Positions 45,647 through 57,859 of a stretch of 64,000 bases of DNA are shown here, piece after piece. Location of the stretch: assembly GCA_003996215.1 (NCBI GenBank), contig QJPP01000671.1, positions 124,001 to 188,000 on the forward strand. The letters run 5' to 3'. Under the pieces are notes generated by a model that had not been told where the DNA came from, made no database searches, and saw nothing but the letters and a program-made list of their open reading frames with translations. The DNA comes from Jaltomata sinuosa (taxonomy: Eukaryota > Streptophyta > Magnoliopsida > Solanales > Solanaceae). A program made the position numbers and the translations under genes. Within the stretch, counting starts at the first letter, position 1; each line of letters starts with the position of its first letter.

Positions 45647-47727
45647 CTACTTTTTAGGGATAACCGGCACTATTGACTTTCTCACAACCCATTCTTCATC
45701 GACCTCTATCATGCTAATAGTGGCCTCTCCGTGATTCGGGAGTGGGTTGTTATTAACATTGGCCGGTGCAGTTTGTAGTGTGATCACTCTTTGATCAATC
45801 AAATCCTGAATTTTGTGCCTCAGGTTGATCCAATCTTCAGTATCATGTCCGACTCCTCCGGAATGATAAGCACAGTGTTGATCAGCCGTGAAGAAATAAG
45901 AGTCAGAATTTGCAGGTTTAGGTTGTATGGGCTGAATAAATCCAGCAGCCTTCAATCTCTCATATAACTGAGTCATGTTTTCAGCTAACTAGGTGAAAGT
46001 CTAAGGGATTTCTTTTCCAAATTTGGACGAGGGAGATCATTATTAGTGGGTGGAGAAACCTGGCGATTGTTTTGGTTCTCGGGAGCCTTTTGATACACTT
46101 GGAAGTTTTGAGGAGGAGCTTAGTAAGTGGGTTGCATATTTTGTTGTGAAGCTTGGTATATGGGATGCAAGTTCAGTTTTGGAGCTTAGTAAATAGGTTG
46201 AGTATAGAAAATTGGCTGAGGATTTTATGGAGCTGGGGGAGGGGTTGTTGGAACAAGTGATTTTTTATAGTTGGCTCCAAAGGGCTTCTTAGATTTTTTG
46301 CTAGCGCTAGAGGACACCGAAGATACTTCTTTACTCTTTTTCTTGGGAAACCCTGCCGATACTGAGGATGCCGAGGATTTGGTAATCTTGCCGCTATGAA
46401 GACCTTCTTCGATAATTTCACCAATCTTAACTAGATCGGCGGATTTTTCTTTAACTGTTGATATCATCTTGTCATAGAACTCCGACTCTTGAGAGCGCAT
46501 AAATTCTGCGCTTATCTCTTCTTCGGTCATAGGAGGCCGAACTCTCATCGCCTTCTTTCTCCACCAGTAGGCGTAATCTCGGAAGTCCTCATTTGATTTC
46601 TGCTTGATGCGACCCAAAGAGTATCAATCCAGGACAACTTCCACATTATATGCAAATCTTTGAGCAAAGTCTCGGGCCAAATTGCACCATACAGACCATT
46701 TTTTCAGTTTTTGTGAGGTGAACCATTCAAAGGCGTCTCCGCTTAGACTCTAACTGAACATTCTCATCAATAAGGTGTCGTTCTTCCTTGCGCTGACTAT
46801 TTGGTCACAATAGCTTCTCAAATTATCTTCGAGATTTCCAACACCGTTGAAGGTTTCATACTTGGGAATCTTGAATCCGTCTGGCAGGTCCATCTCCGAA
46901 TGGATACAGAGATCATCCTAGTCATAGCCTTTTTCATAGGACGAGCCTCAAAACTCCTTGATCTTGGCTATCTCCTCCTTCATCTGCACCATGTCATAAT
47001 CATGATTCTTCTCTGTAGCCCTCAACTCTTTCTCTTTCTCCTTGTAGTGGTCAAGCTCGGGGCTTAATAGGAGGGCGGTATATGGTTCTACCATAGAATG
47101 GAAAGCTGGAGGTAGTATATTCTTGATTGGTAGAGGCTGGACATGTAGAACAACATTTGGGTATGTTGTGGTATAGTTATGCTGGTTAGTGATGTTGGGA
47201 TGGTTATTCTGGGAGTTGTAGGTGTTTGGTGGCGTATTTTTATAATTTGGAGGGAGGTTTTGCAGAATGTAGGCATTCGGGTTATTGCTTTGGTTAGTGT
47301 GCTGGATAAGAGGAGTATGAGTTTGGTACAAGGATCCGATATAGGGAGGATTGTTGGAGAGAGGTTCGTTGGAAGGTCTAGGTACGGAGGAGGAAGGGAT
47401 ATCTCTTGGTTGGTTCTTTGTCAATGGAGAATTGAGTGGAGGGATCTGGAGAGGGAGTTGAGAGTTTCCCAGAGTTGGAGTGTTGGCAGCAATAGCAAGG
47501 CTAGTCATATCCTTGGCTTTTTGTACCTCTTCTTGCATTTTCTTTAACTTTCTTGCCGAATCTGCAATCATTTTGTTCTGTTCGGCGATAATATTATCTC
47601 TTACAGCCAAAACATTTTCTTCCTCACTGTCACTCATTTTTCCCTTAGAGAAGCGATGGCTAGAGGAGGAATCTATTTGCTCCTTAGAGCGGGTGAAGTA
47701 AGGATGTTCGGCCAGTTTTGTCAACAC
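45647..47727 (-). pseudogene. Gag of element C, interrupted
   Basis: Order on the minus strand: N-terminal frame 46948-47727 (MLTKLAEHPYFTRSKEQIDS, a coiled-coil IIAEQNKMIADSARKLKKMQ, then a Pro/Asn-rich linker). Next come broken frames with FKIPKYETFNGVGNLEDNLR and LSGDAFEWFTSQ (46620-46947). The capsid C-terminal frame 46225-46617 reads IKQKSNEDFRDYAYWWRKKA, MRVRPPMTEEEI and VKIGEIIEEGLHSGKI. Last is 45647-45976, with CAYHSGGVGHDTEDWINL, where relatives have DTEDC, so the last metal ligand is lost. At least four stops or shifts. The domain order matches Tat/Ogre gag. Confidence 0.85.
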
Positions 47728-49136
47728 ATATCAGTTTCTATTACCTGTTGAAGTAAAACAACTCAAAGGCCGATATGTTAGATCCTGATAATGATAAACA
47801 ATAAAAGATATCTGACTAAATATAAACACATAAAGTTGCTTTTCATCAAGGCAAATTGATCCACGGGTATTTATCGACTTGAGGGTTCGACGGACAGAAA
47901 TTCTCACGTCGATTTTGGGTAAGTAGATTCTATCAGGAGAGTTAACTTGTCGAGTTTTTATCTTTCGATACTTGTCTTGTAACACTTGATGTGTCTTTTG
48001 AATTCTTTGACATCTGTGTCGAGGTGGGGAAATGAAAATTTTTAAAAGATAGGGAACGGGCCCTGAAAGGATATACTGAGTTCGTTTTCTAAACAAGACT
48101 TAAAAAGGTTTTAAAAAGTCTTTGAATTTTTTTTGGGAAATTTGAAGAACTCCAAGAACAGTTTTGGTCGGACCTTGCGTGGTGGACTTATAATCTGCTT
48201 ATAGGTTCTAAAAATATTCAAATAGGAGCGAACCAATTCACCTTTGATTCGAGCAATGCGTATAAGCACGTAAGACAGTTATATCACATAATAGTTTATA
48301 GCGCGTCCTATACGGATATGTGACATTTTTATGCTAAAGATAGGCCTAACGAATTGAAGGATGTGTATGTCATTTGTAAACTTTCCATTGCCCCAAAATA
48401 TATTTATACATAAACAGATTAAATAAAATAGGGTAAAAAATAAGGAAAAAAGGAATGTACATCAGAAATCAGTCCCACGCAGGGATACAATCCTAAACTA
48501 GGTCGTCGTTGTTGGTCCTTCGTTCTCGAACTTCTTGTACCTCTTGGAATTCCAAACGTCTTCCGAATGACAATATTGAAAATAAAAGACTATCTAAATA
48601 TATCCCAACCCCGAGGGACAATGGTTCGTACAACTCGATATCATATCCTTCAATTGAGCACGTAGGGGATGATTGTTCTTTCAGGCATGGGTCCTTTCGA
48701 ACACAAGGTGGTTCTACTAATAGACTTAATATCCCTTGGATATTAAGACGTCTTAGGTCAATACCTATTTCGGCATTTGATTTTGCTCTATCTTGAGTTT
48801 CTTGAAGAGGTTTTGAAATTGACAGGGAACCCGGGCGGACAACCAGGGCTAAAATAACAAGTGACCGTTAACCGACCACGGGTCAACTACTTCACTCGTC
48901 TATTTTGAAAATTGTGTGTTTTGTTAAGAACGATTGCAAATACTTTCATAATAGCCTTTTTACCCCTAATTCATTCTAATGCTTTGCCAAGAGAGGCGAA
49001 AAATGCCATGAACAATTTATATTTTTTGAAAAAGTAAACAAATAAGGAAAACAATAAAGTTTCTAATTATTACAATTCGAATAGTTAATCAAATAAGTTA
49101 GTTGAAACCAATGAGGTTAGAACCTAGTTGAATAAT
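47728..49136 (-). other. 5' leader of element C
   Basis: The 1.4 kb between PBS and gag. Ogre elements carry an extra ORF1 here, but I see no convincing frame. A 121-codon minus frame (47731-48096) and a 95-codon plus frame (48509-48796) lack recognisable motifs. Confidence 0.5.
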
Positions 49137-49153
49137 CCCCAGCAGAGTCGCCA
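49137..49153 (-). other. PBS of element C, tRNA-Arg type
   Basis: The minus strand reads TGGCGACTCTGCTGGGG, four bases after the LTR. This form, complementary to the 3' end of a plant tRNA-Arg, is characteristic of Ogre-like elements. It shows that the right LTR is the 5' one. Confidence 0.8.
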
Positions 49154-51702
49154 TTTCTATTTTCGGAAAAACTGACTTGTATTGAAAATTATTTCAAAAA
49201 TCTAGTGAAAGTTTCAAAACTTTTCAATTTTAAAGAAGAGTCGCCACTTAATTTTATAAAAGAAAAAACCAAGAAAAACTTATAAAAATTTCAAAGTCTA
49301 AAACATATAATGACTTGAAAAAAATTCGAGATTTTGGGTAATGGTTCAAATTAATACTCTTGAAAATGTGTTAAGGCACCAAGAGTATCCGCTAACTCGC
49401 GGTTATCCGAACTTGTTTGAAAATACAACTTATTTTGACTAACTTTTAAAAAAAGATATTGTATTTAAAACATCTCGTTTTGATTTAGGAAACATGGTAG
49501 ATATAACTTGATTTAGAAATATTTTGAGAAGGAAAACACATGAAGAGTTTATTTAAAGGAAAGAAAACAGCATGCCTTCTTTTTGACAGTTTTAAAACGT
49601 AATACTTCTAACGTGTTTTTTACGAGAAGAAACAGTAAATGATTTAGACAAGAAAGGTTTAAGCAAGAAAGGCTAACTCTTTTTTGGGGAAAATCCACTA
49701 AGTTAAAGTTAGAGTTCAATTAATTACAAATAATACTAACTAAACAATATATATAAAGAATTTAAAGGGAAAGAGGAGTGATTAAGCCTTTTGGCTTAAA
49801 CAACTTGGACATTATGTCCAAAACCCTGTCCTAAGTCTAATTGGGCTTTAAGGCCCACTTGCTGTTAATTCATGGACTTTCATCCCATATCCTTGAATTT
49901 CATGCCCATTTTGGGCGTTGCTGCTACTGCACATGGGTTTGGCCCATTTCCTTTATACTTTGCTGCTGCTGACTTGTTTTCTATGGGCTATAGCCCATTT
50001 TACCCTCTTGCCTCCACCTGTATACTAGCTGCCCAGAGGTTTATTTGTTTGCCTTGCACGCTGTTTGTCCGGGCGGAGCCGACTATTGAGCTTAGCCCCA
50101 AAGAAATGCAAGAGGCCTGGCTTTGATTCCATTGGACTCGATGGTTTATGCATGAGAAATAAAAGGTAAAGGATTAGAACCAGTTTTTAATATTTTAACT
50201 ACGAAACTTGTAAAACACAGAGATAAGAACCATCGACTCATTCAAGATGAACAAAGAAAGAGAGAGAATTCAAAATTTCATGAGCAGAACTACACCAAAG
50301 AATGAATTTCGCTACAGGACCTAAGAAAGACCAATGTCAAGAATTTCTCAATCCTATTGGAAGAACAAAATGGCATTCTAGACAGCATCAAATAGGGGAA
50401 GGTAAACACATAATCACCAAGACGTGCTACTTATCATGCTATTCATAACTTGTTCAAAGTGGGAAGGGCCTAGATACTTGGTATGGACATCTGCTAAGAC
50501 AAGGGGAGAAAACAACTAGGTTTGAAAGAAAAGATTCAAGCATACCCATACCAACAAAATAGAATTGATGAACATAGATAGACAAGATGTACCCTACTTT
50601 TTTATCCTAAAATCAAGAATCATGCGAAATAAGATTCAAGACAACTTTAAATCAGGGAAAGCAATGTGAATGATTCAATAATCCAACATATTCATTTGTT
50701 TTTTCAAGAAAGGGCAAGACGGCAGAACATTGGTGAGATAGAAACGAAAACACATGATACACCAGGACAAGGTTTAAATCAACAGAGAATCACATACACC
50801 AGATTTACTCTTGAAAATGGCCTGTTTTACACACAATGAACCATTTATCAATCAAACTTTGCCAAGCTAAGCATCTTACCTAAAATGATAATGAAACTAT
50901 CAACACATAAGAGGAACGCATATGAAAGAGCATAAAGATGACTAACTAGTTAATCCATAATTGCCACAATGTGAACTGCTCTAATAAAATGCTTCTATGA
51001 AAAGAAAGAGCTAGCTACGACAGCTACTGAATCCTAAATATCACAGGTTGATTGAGGGCATGAAAAATAAGAATTAAGCAGCAAATAATATGATTTAAAA
51101 GGTACGAAAGCTCATGTTTTTATACATATTCTACCCAATGACCCATACGATCAAAATAAAGAAACATGAAAGCCGTTGATATGTGTATGATAAATTTTGA
51201 AATACACACAATATCTTTTAGGATAGAAGGAACAAAGAAAGAGGAGGCAAATGAGAATTCTAGGAATTTCTTTTAGGATGGAACCATAAACTCATATAAA
51301 CAGATCATTAAACTTTCAACTGCAAAATTTTGGCACCATATCAATCAAGAAAGACCAGTGAAAACCATCCTAGAACTTTAAAAAATTATGATGCTACATA
51401 ATGCTAAATAAGAAACATAAGAGGGTGGGGTGTTTACCTTCTTTGGAGCAGCATCTGGGACTACAGGCCTCGTCGGAATAGCTTCACTACCGCCGGAGCT
51501 AAGCTCATTTTGCTGAAGAATCAGACTACGAATTTGTTGGCCAAAAAATCCAAGATCAAAGGATTTATTTAGGGTTCTTTCAGCCTTCAAATCGCTTTGA
51601 ATGCTTCAGAACTCTTGTGAACCAGAGATTGGTTCTTTAAAAGACTTAAAAGAATTCCTTCAGCCGGCCTTCAAGCTTAGCCACACTGTGAAATCAGTGG
51701 GG

Positions 51703-51710
51703 TTTATATA
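51703..51710 (-). promoter_or_regulatory. TATA box of C 5' LTR
   Basis: TATATAAA on the minus strand in a CCCCC-TATATAAA-CCCC context. It would start element RNA about 30 bp further left. Element C has the best match to a plant core promoter in the window. Confidence 0.65.
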
Positions 51711-51905
51711 GGGGGAGATTTGGGTGAAATTTCATAGTTTCACCGATGTGGGATAAGGGGGTTTTGAAGGATTTTTTGGGAAACTCCTTCAGGATTTTCG
51801 AATTATTGAAGGGATAAGAACACAGCTCATCCATATCGTACTATTCGTGGATGATTTTGATCGACTCGTACAAAGGGGAGACATGGATTGAGGACACGTT
51901 GTCAT

Positions 51906-51958
51906 CCCAGTACCTTCATGGTACAAATCTCGTGCCCAGCTCACGAGATTGTACTGGG
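51906..51958. promoter_or_regulatory. Hairpin-forming palindrome in U3 of C
   Basis: Arms CCCAGTAC (51906-51913) and GTACTGGG (51951-51958) enclose AATCTCGTG (51926-51934) and CACGAGATT (51942-51950) with a 7-nt loop. A smaller stem GTACC/GGTAC sits on the left side. In total there are 17 paired bases with one bulge. The 3' LTR copy (about 38156-38212) keeps only part of the pairing. Confidence 0.7.
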
Positions 51959-52738
51959 GACGAAGGAAAATGGGGGGAGGGAAACAAGGTGAGGCGCTAG
52001 GGTTCGTAGGGTTGTTGTCGTTTGAGTGAAGAGAGAAGAAGGGGAGTGTTTGGTCTGTTGAGGTGAGATGAGGGGGAGTATAAGGTGTGATGGGTGTTGG
52101 GTTGGGCCGGGTCAAAACGGGTAGAAGGGGAAAAGGAGGGTGGGCTTGGCGGATTTGGGGATTTATTGGCCCAAATGGCTGGAAACAAAGAGTTGTTAAA
52201 GGATGTTGAAGATATGGCCACATTTGCAAAATGTGGTCACTTTAAGTTTAGGAGATAGACAAATTAAGAAAGATTCAGGGAAATTCTGCCAAAATTTAAA
52301 CGATTTAAAGAAATTAGGCTAGAATTGGAGTAGAGACGAACTAGTTACAATTAATCATCCGAGCCTCATTAAATTTGAATGATTTGAAATAATTATTGTG
52401 TTTAACATATAATTACTTATCTTAACAAATATGAAAGATTAATTTACTCAGTTAATCTCTCATTTTGAATTAATTTGAAGAAAAATCAAGCTTTTAATCT
52501 TTTAAAAAGATTTTTTTATGAAATTAAACTTTTAAATAGTTCTTTAAGTAAACTTATATAAATTCCACATAATTAAATATGAAAAATATAAATTGTTACT
52601 CAGAACTATTATAAAGCTGATTTGGAAAAAAATTTATCCCTTTTTACAAAATAATTACCTCGAAAATTGTTTAAAATTCAAAAAGGCTCAAAATTAATTC
52701 ATAATGTGGAGGGTAAAAAATTGGGTGTCAACATATAT

Positions 52739-53400
52739 GACCTCCACCACTATTTTGCTGGACCATCCAGCTGAAACGCAGTGTAATCTTCTCTATGCGA
52801 CTCCACTAACCCCAAATTATGCAATCTCTCCTAATAGCTAGTAAGGAACTCATGTGCATCCTCCCTAGAAGCATCCAAAAATCTTGGAGGGCCTAATCTC
52901 AGAAATCTACAAAGCATTTTCGCCTCCTCAGAAGACATAACTGCCCTGGCAAGAATAGGTGGAACAACGGTAGGGACTGGCAATACCTCCAATCTAGGAG
53001 CCAGAGCAGCAGGTTGTGCTCCTAAACCATGTGCTACCGCTTGAGCTGAAGTCTGAGCCTCATCTCTAACCAGGGAACCAATCGGAGTACCTGGTGAAGC
53101 TGCTGGTGGAGTCATACCCTCAAGAAACCCCAATAACCAAACCAAAGTATCTTGCAATACTGGAGTCACCACGAAACTTGCCAGATGTTAGGCTGGCCCC
53201 ACACCCTCCAGCTCATATTGTACCTCATCAAGTCTATCCTTAGGCTCTGGTGATAGTAGTATAGCTCAGGCCTGAGTTGTTGATGCAGCCTGTCCCTACT
53301 TCGACCTCTAGGTCAACCTCTGCCCCGTCCCTTAGCTAGGGTTCTAACTGCAGGTGCAGGGGCCTCGTCCTCGCCCGCTATAGATATCATCCCAGCCATC
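52739..53400 (-). pseudogene. Gag of element B, N-terminal part
   Basis: Likely start at the Met of MAGMISIAGEDEAPAPAVRT (about 53400), a leader that quickly hits a stop. The 113-codon frame 52831-53172 carries a Pro/Ala-rich stretch, then SSEEAKMLCRFLRLGPPRFL, DASREDAHEFL. A frame change leads to GLVESHREDYTAFQLDGPAK and WWRSY, the capsid core, at the C insertion point. The second half continues at 35298. Confidence 0.8.
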
Positions 53401-53590
53401 TGAGAAAGAGTGAAACAAAAATACTTAGAAGTTGAACAAGCCAAGAACGCACGACAAGGAATCAAACAAGATGAAATATTTTCGAGGAATGTCCTATATC
53501 CTCTCACATATTGGATACGTACATCATTATACCAATCCATGAGACTCTACTAGATACTTTGCTCTTGTATTGGGGAGACCGGTGAACCTA

Positions 53591-53604
53591 GAGCTCTGAT
53601 ACCA
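53591..53604 (-). other. PBS of element B, tRNA-iMet type
   Basis: The minus strand reads TGGTATCAGAGCTC, three bases after the 5' LTR. The first 12 bases match the plant initiator tRNA-Met PBS exactly. Confidence 0.9.
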
Positions 53605-53607
53605 CTC

Positions 53608-56474
53608 TGTCACAACCCAAAATCGATCCATGATAGCACCTACATAACCCTCCAAGTAGGCATGCCAAACCCAATAATGCGAAAGATAATAAAGGCAGTT
53701 AAAGTAAGAAAAGCGGAAGACATAAATAAGGGAGATAAGGCCAATAGCATATATACATACCAACTGTACTAAATATACAAAATATGGCCCTAAGGTGACC
53801 AAGAAGACAAAACATACATGATAACCAACCCAGACCTGGTGTCACCTGTACAAGAGAGACTAAGTACGGATTAGCTATACAACAGACTCTGTCTATCCAA
53901 AATACAAAATATAGACAGAAATAAAAGATGGAAAGCATGTAAAGTCTCTAAGGCACTAAGAGCCAACCACAAACTGAATTACAACAGGCCTCAAATGATG
54001 GGAGGATCAGTGAGGGTGGCTCGTACTAGGTTCTGCACCAGAAAAAAGAGATGCAGAGTGTAGTATGAGCACCAAGACAATAGGTACCCTGTAGGCATCA
54101 TAGGCCGACCAAGCACAGAAAGATAATATATAATATAAGTTACAGTAAAGTAAGCTAACCACAGGGATCCACCTAAATATAGTTATAAAACTGGAAACAG
54201 AATTAACCGAACCACTGAAAAGGAATGTAACAACAGAATTAAGCCAAGCAACCGACAATCCAAATATACTCAAGCCAATGCAATGCGAAGGGAGATGATT
54301 TGATCCATACATGTATAAAAGTGAAACCCAGAATAACATATCGGGCTCTCAAAATTTAACATTAGACTCATCAATATATACATAGAAAGTGAAACCTGAA
54401 ATATCACGTCGGGTGCCAGAAATTTAACATCGGACTCATCAACATATGTAGGCACTCAGAATAAATTATCGGACTCATCAATAGAAAAGTAAACGGAGAA
54501 AAGGTCCAAAAACGTTCCTTGAACTGGCATAAAATAGTATTTTTTTTCCTTTCCTTTTCAAAACCAACTGTAAAAACCAACATACTCTCCCTTAAGGTCC
54601 GAAAATCATAGTAATTGTAGTAAATCTGAAGTTTGGAACCAAAACCTCGAAAATCATTCCTTTTTATACAGATGGCATGAGAATATAGAATGGGCATTTA
54701 AATTTCCATGTTCAGAGAATATAGCACACACCGGGTAAAATAGGGCAAAAATACCCTCCAATCAAAAGAACTGACTTGGAAACTCTTCCCAAATCCAAGG
54801 TATGGCCTCGAGCCCACAGTTATGCACAATGGTAAAATAAAGTGGGAAGAATGGGAAAATACTATGAAAGTAGCTAAGCAACCAATCTACCTCTAAAACC
54901 TCTTAAAAGAGTACTAAGGATTCTATGATAGGCACAATAATACTACGGGCTTCTAGACTAAGGATAACATGAATAAATCTAATCTATGATCTAAAATGGC
55001 CGAAGTAATACAAGTAACATGATTTAAGACTAATTCTACCTAGAGTCCAACCTAATGTTCCAGTAACATACATAATATAAACTCTAACTAAACTCAGTCT
55101 AGGAAAGTAAACCGTAACCTACCTCAGGGCCGAACCACAAGCATGAACTGTCACACATTTGCCTTTCCCTTTCGAACAGCCTTAGAAAGTTGCCACGCTA
55201 TCAAGAACATAATCCAGGTGTCAAGACAAGAAGAATGACACTCATAATGCTATACGGAAATTCAAGCCAAAAATTAGGTCAAAAAATGACCCTCGGGGCC
55301 TGTGTAACAAAACAGAAAACAAAATTCACCATTATCTTTGCAACGGGTTAGAGAACCCATACCCAAAAGTTGGGCACGAACAAGACTCATTTCGGGGCTC
55401 AAAATAGCCCCAAGGTCCTACTAGTTCAAGAGAATTATCAAAGAAAACCAACAAAATTTAATGGAGTTAACGAGAATTAAACAACGGGAAAAGAGATAAG
55501 GGATAGAGGGGACTTACCAGAACAAGAGAACTGAGTAATTTGAGCTAGGATCAAAGCTTGGATGCTTGAAAGTGTAGGAATTTCATAATTTGGGAGGAGA
55601 AAATGAAGTTGGCTTCTTAAATAGATGTATGGGGTCCTTCTTCGCGATCGCGAGGGACGCCATACAATCGCGAGGAAATGCAAGACAGACCATTGTGGTC
55701 GCAATGGTCAAGCCACGCGATCACGTAGAGTAAGATGGACTGGATCGCGAACGTGATGGCTAACTCATGGTCGCGATGACCAAACTGGTCTGCAATAATA
55801 AAGCAGCAACCAACAATCTACAAAGGCTAAAAAGTCACCCGATGGACCCTCGAGATTCATTTTGAACCTCGTGAACACAAACCAACCATGCTACCCTACC
55901 AGAAACAGCATTCCGGACTCAATGGAATCGATAAAACTCCCAAAGGAGATCATTTTAACAAAAATGGGCCCATACCCTAAACCAACTCAAAACTTGATAC
56001 CCCAAAACAAGTCAGAAAGCCTCAGGACCTAAACTAAAGGTCCCTCTAGCCCAAAGTTGACATTTCAAAGCTAACAACGCTGGCAAAATTTCCATTCGAG
56101 GCCGACTTCTCTGAATATTGACCAAAGTCAACCCAACCAAAAAAATTGGCTTGAAAACACAGATAACAACACAAAACTAAACTAAAGGTACTCAAACCCA
56201 TACCAACGGTCCGACTAGACAAAAAATCCTGTTCTGGAGCCAACAAAACTGTCAGAATTCAATTCTGAGCATGTTTACCAAGAAAGTTGACCGAAGTCAA
56301 AGATTTTCTAAGTTCAAGTTTTAAAATAGGAAAATATCCATAATGATCTAACGAACGGCTCGGACACCGAATTGTTAGTCCCGATAAGTCATAAATGACC
56401 TGTAGCCATTATGGGGAAGCTCAAAATGTAGAAAAAGCATGAAAAATAGGAAAATGAACTGGAGGATCATTACA
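53608..56474 (-). repeat. 5' LTR of element B
   Basis: tgtcacaacc to gatcattaca, 2867 bp, collinear with 28037-30968. TATA-like CTATTTAAG is on the minus strand at 55616-55624. A block of gcgatcgcgagg/gatcgcgaacgtgatgg words (55630-55790) lies just upstream of it. Numerous short frames are not genes. Confidence 0.9.
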
Positions 56475-57392
56475 TTATGTTTGTAAGAATTATACCAAAA
56501 GACATTGTAGAGTTCATAATAATTAACTTACAAGATAAGAGTAGTGAAAATGGAATTGTGTTGTCCAATCGATGATCAAAGTAGGACAAACATTCAAGAA
56601 CTAATATCAAAGCAACAATGTCATTTCTCTATTCAAATATGTGTAACAGAACAATAATAATGCATAACATAACAAAGAAACCCTAAGGACAGTATTTATA
56701 GACATAAAATCATATCCTAAACAAACTAGGAAAACTTGGTTGCATCATCACTCCACGATCCATACTTTACAACTATGGTCCGTGGTCTTTGAGAGTCAAC
56801 CGTCATTCTACTCAGTCAAGCTAGAACTGCAGGTTTCTATAGGTCAGTCCATGGTTCATAAACTTATTCTATGGTCTGTCATTAGAACTATGACTTTGAG
56901 ATCAAAAAAACACTTCTCCTGAAAACCCTCATCTATGAGTGACAAGATGGACCCATGAACTGGTTTCATGATCCATAAAAAGGGCCATAGTTTGAGCTTC
57001 ATATTGCACCTCTATTGATCCTTTTCTATAGTTGAATAGATGGGTATGTTCTTTGATTCTATGGACTTTCAAATGAGCCATACTTTTGAGACCAATTTAT
57101 CACCTTTGTAGATCTTGTTCACAATTGACAACACGATCCATCTTTTGCTTTTACAGTCCATCAAATAAGCTGTAATTCTCACTTCAACTTGTAAGGCTTT
57201 AGATCATGTTCTACGATCAATAGGATATGTTTGTGATTTTGATTCCATGGTTCATAATTCTCTATTACAGATCAACACTTGGTCAATTTTAGCCTAAAAC
57301 CATGTTTTCCTGCATATAAACACAAATTCTATTATATTAATAAAATACTTAGTTGTAAAGTGTCAAAATTGTTGTGAAATCCTGGCACATCA
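56475..57392 (-). repeat. 5' LTR of D2, U3-side part
   Basis: Continues the LTR interrupted by B. The sequence ttcataataattaacttacaag matches D1 on the other strand. It ends ctggcacatca at 57392, the outer LTR end (TGATGTGCCAG on the minus strand). It contains TATAAATA (minus, 56693-56700) and an upstream block (56735-57260) rich in catgatccat/atggtccgtgg-type words. Confidence 0.8.
56693..56700 (-). promoter_or_regulatory. TATA box of D2 5' LTR
   Basis: TATAAATA on the minus strand, in the same LTR position as in D1 and F. Confidence 0.6.
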
Positions 57393-57469
57393 CTTAAGGC
57401 TATAATGATATATCTTTCAAAGGCTCCATATAGTCCTCCAATTTAGTTCCAAAAGAAACATGATAGAAG

Positions 57470-57720
57470 TATATGAATGTATGTTGACTACCATGCACTG
57501 AACATGCACGCCATCTCTATAGTGTGCATGTTGATATGTTTAGTGACCACAAAAGTCTTCAGTATGTTTTCAACCAAAAGAAGCTAAATCTCAAGTAGAG
57601 GAGATGGCTCAAAGTGCTTAAGGATTATGACATGAGTATTCTCTACCATCCAGGTAAAGATAATGTAGTTGGTGATGCACTAAACAATTATGTATGAGAA
57701 GTATAACTCATGTAGAAAAA
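57470..57720 (+). pseudogene. RNase H end of element E
   Basis: Reads RHLYSVHVDMFSDHKSLQYV, FNQKKLNLK, stop, RRWLKVLKDYDMSILYHPGK and DNVVGDALNNYV. The SDH catalytic motif is intact. A stop replaces Gln in LKQRRW. The start is degraded (HALNM for HALKMW). It leads into the RNase H-integrase linker. Confidence 0.85.
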
Positions 57721-57859
57721 GAAAAGAAAGAGGTAGCTATGGAAGTGCATAGACTCGCATGTTTAGGAGTTTATCTCTTAGACTCCAATGGGTTAGTGTG
57801 CGTGTTCAAAATGGAGTCAAATCATCCTTAGTAGTGGAAGTTAAAGAAAAGTAGAACAA

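Larger units (their letters stand above)
35299..52733 (-). mobile_element. Tat/Ogre-like element C, deleted pol (17.4 kb)
   Basis: LTRs 35299-38974 (3') and 49158-52733 (5'), a PBS of the Ogre tRNA-Arg type and a purine-rich PPT. TSD catat (35294-35298) against tatat (52734-52738), one mismatch. It interrupts the gag of B. Internally it keeps gag and a protease frame, has only the first part of RT joined to the last 50 codons of integrase, and a roughly 4.9-kb 3' region full of tandem arrays. By eye the LTRs differ at about 9 of 360 positions in one stretch, so C is the youngest insertion seen here, consistent with its innermost position. Confidence 0.9.
49158..52733 (-). repeat. 5' LTR of element C
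   Basis: tattttcgga to gtgtcaaca, 3576 bp. The outer CA end has become TA at the inner side. Compared with the 3' LTR it lacks the 60-bp duplication and has a small deletion near 50795. A strong hairpin (51906-51958) lies upstream of the TATA box (51703-51710). Confidence 0.95.
28037..56474 (-). mobile_element. Chromovirus-like element B (hosts element C)
   Basis: LTRs 28037-30968 (3') and 53608-56474 (5'), with an internal region on the minus strand. TSD taatg (28032-28036) against ttatg (56475-56479), one mismatch. The flanks rejoin into a continuous D2 LTR that follows D1 across the site (tagctactcatg...ttcaag in D1, read on the opposite strand). Without C the element is about 11 kb. Gag, protease with DPG, RT, RNase H and integrase with a C-terminal chromodomain-like motif indicate the Del/Tekay group. 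By eye the LTRs differ at about 8% over 350 bp. Confidence 0.9.
22900..57392 (-). mobile_element. Athila-like element D2 (5' part; hosts B and C)
   Basis: On the minus strand: 5' LTR (57392-56475 continued at 28036-27330), tRNA-Asp-type PBS, gag, protease, RT and RNase H. The element is cut off at 22900, where the LTR of D1 on the other strand begins. Integrase, 3' region and 3' LTR are missing. The protein signatures (protease with CDLGSSINLMP, RT with VPNNKNELI and KDHFPRPFMDQ, RNase H with DHAAIRYHITK) match the Athila branch of Ty3/gypsy. It was inserted into element E, whose RNase H-integrase resumes at about 57393 on the plus strand. Confidence 0.85.
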
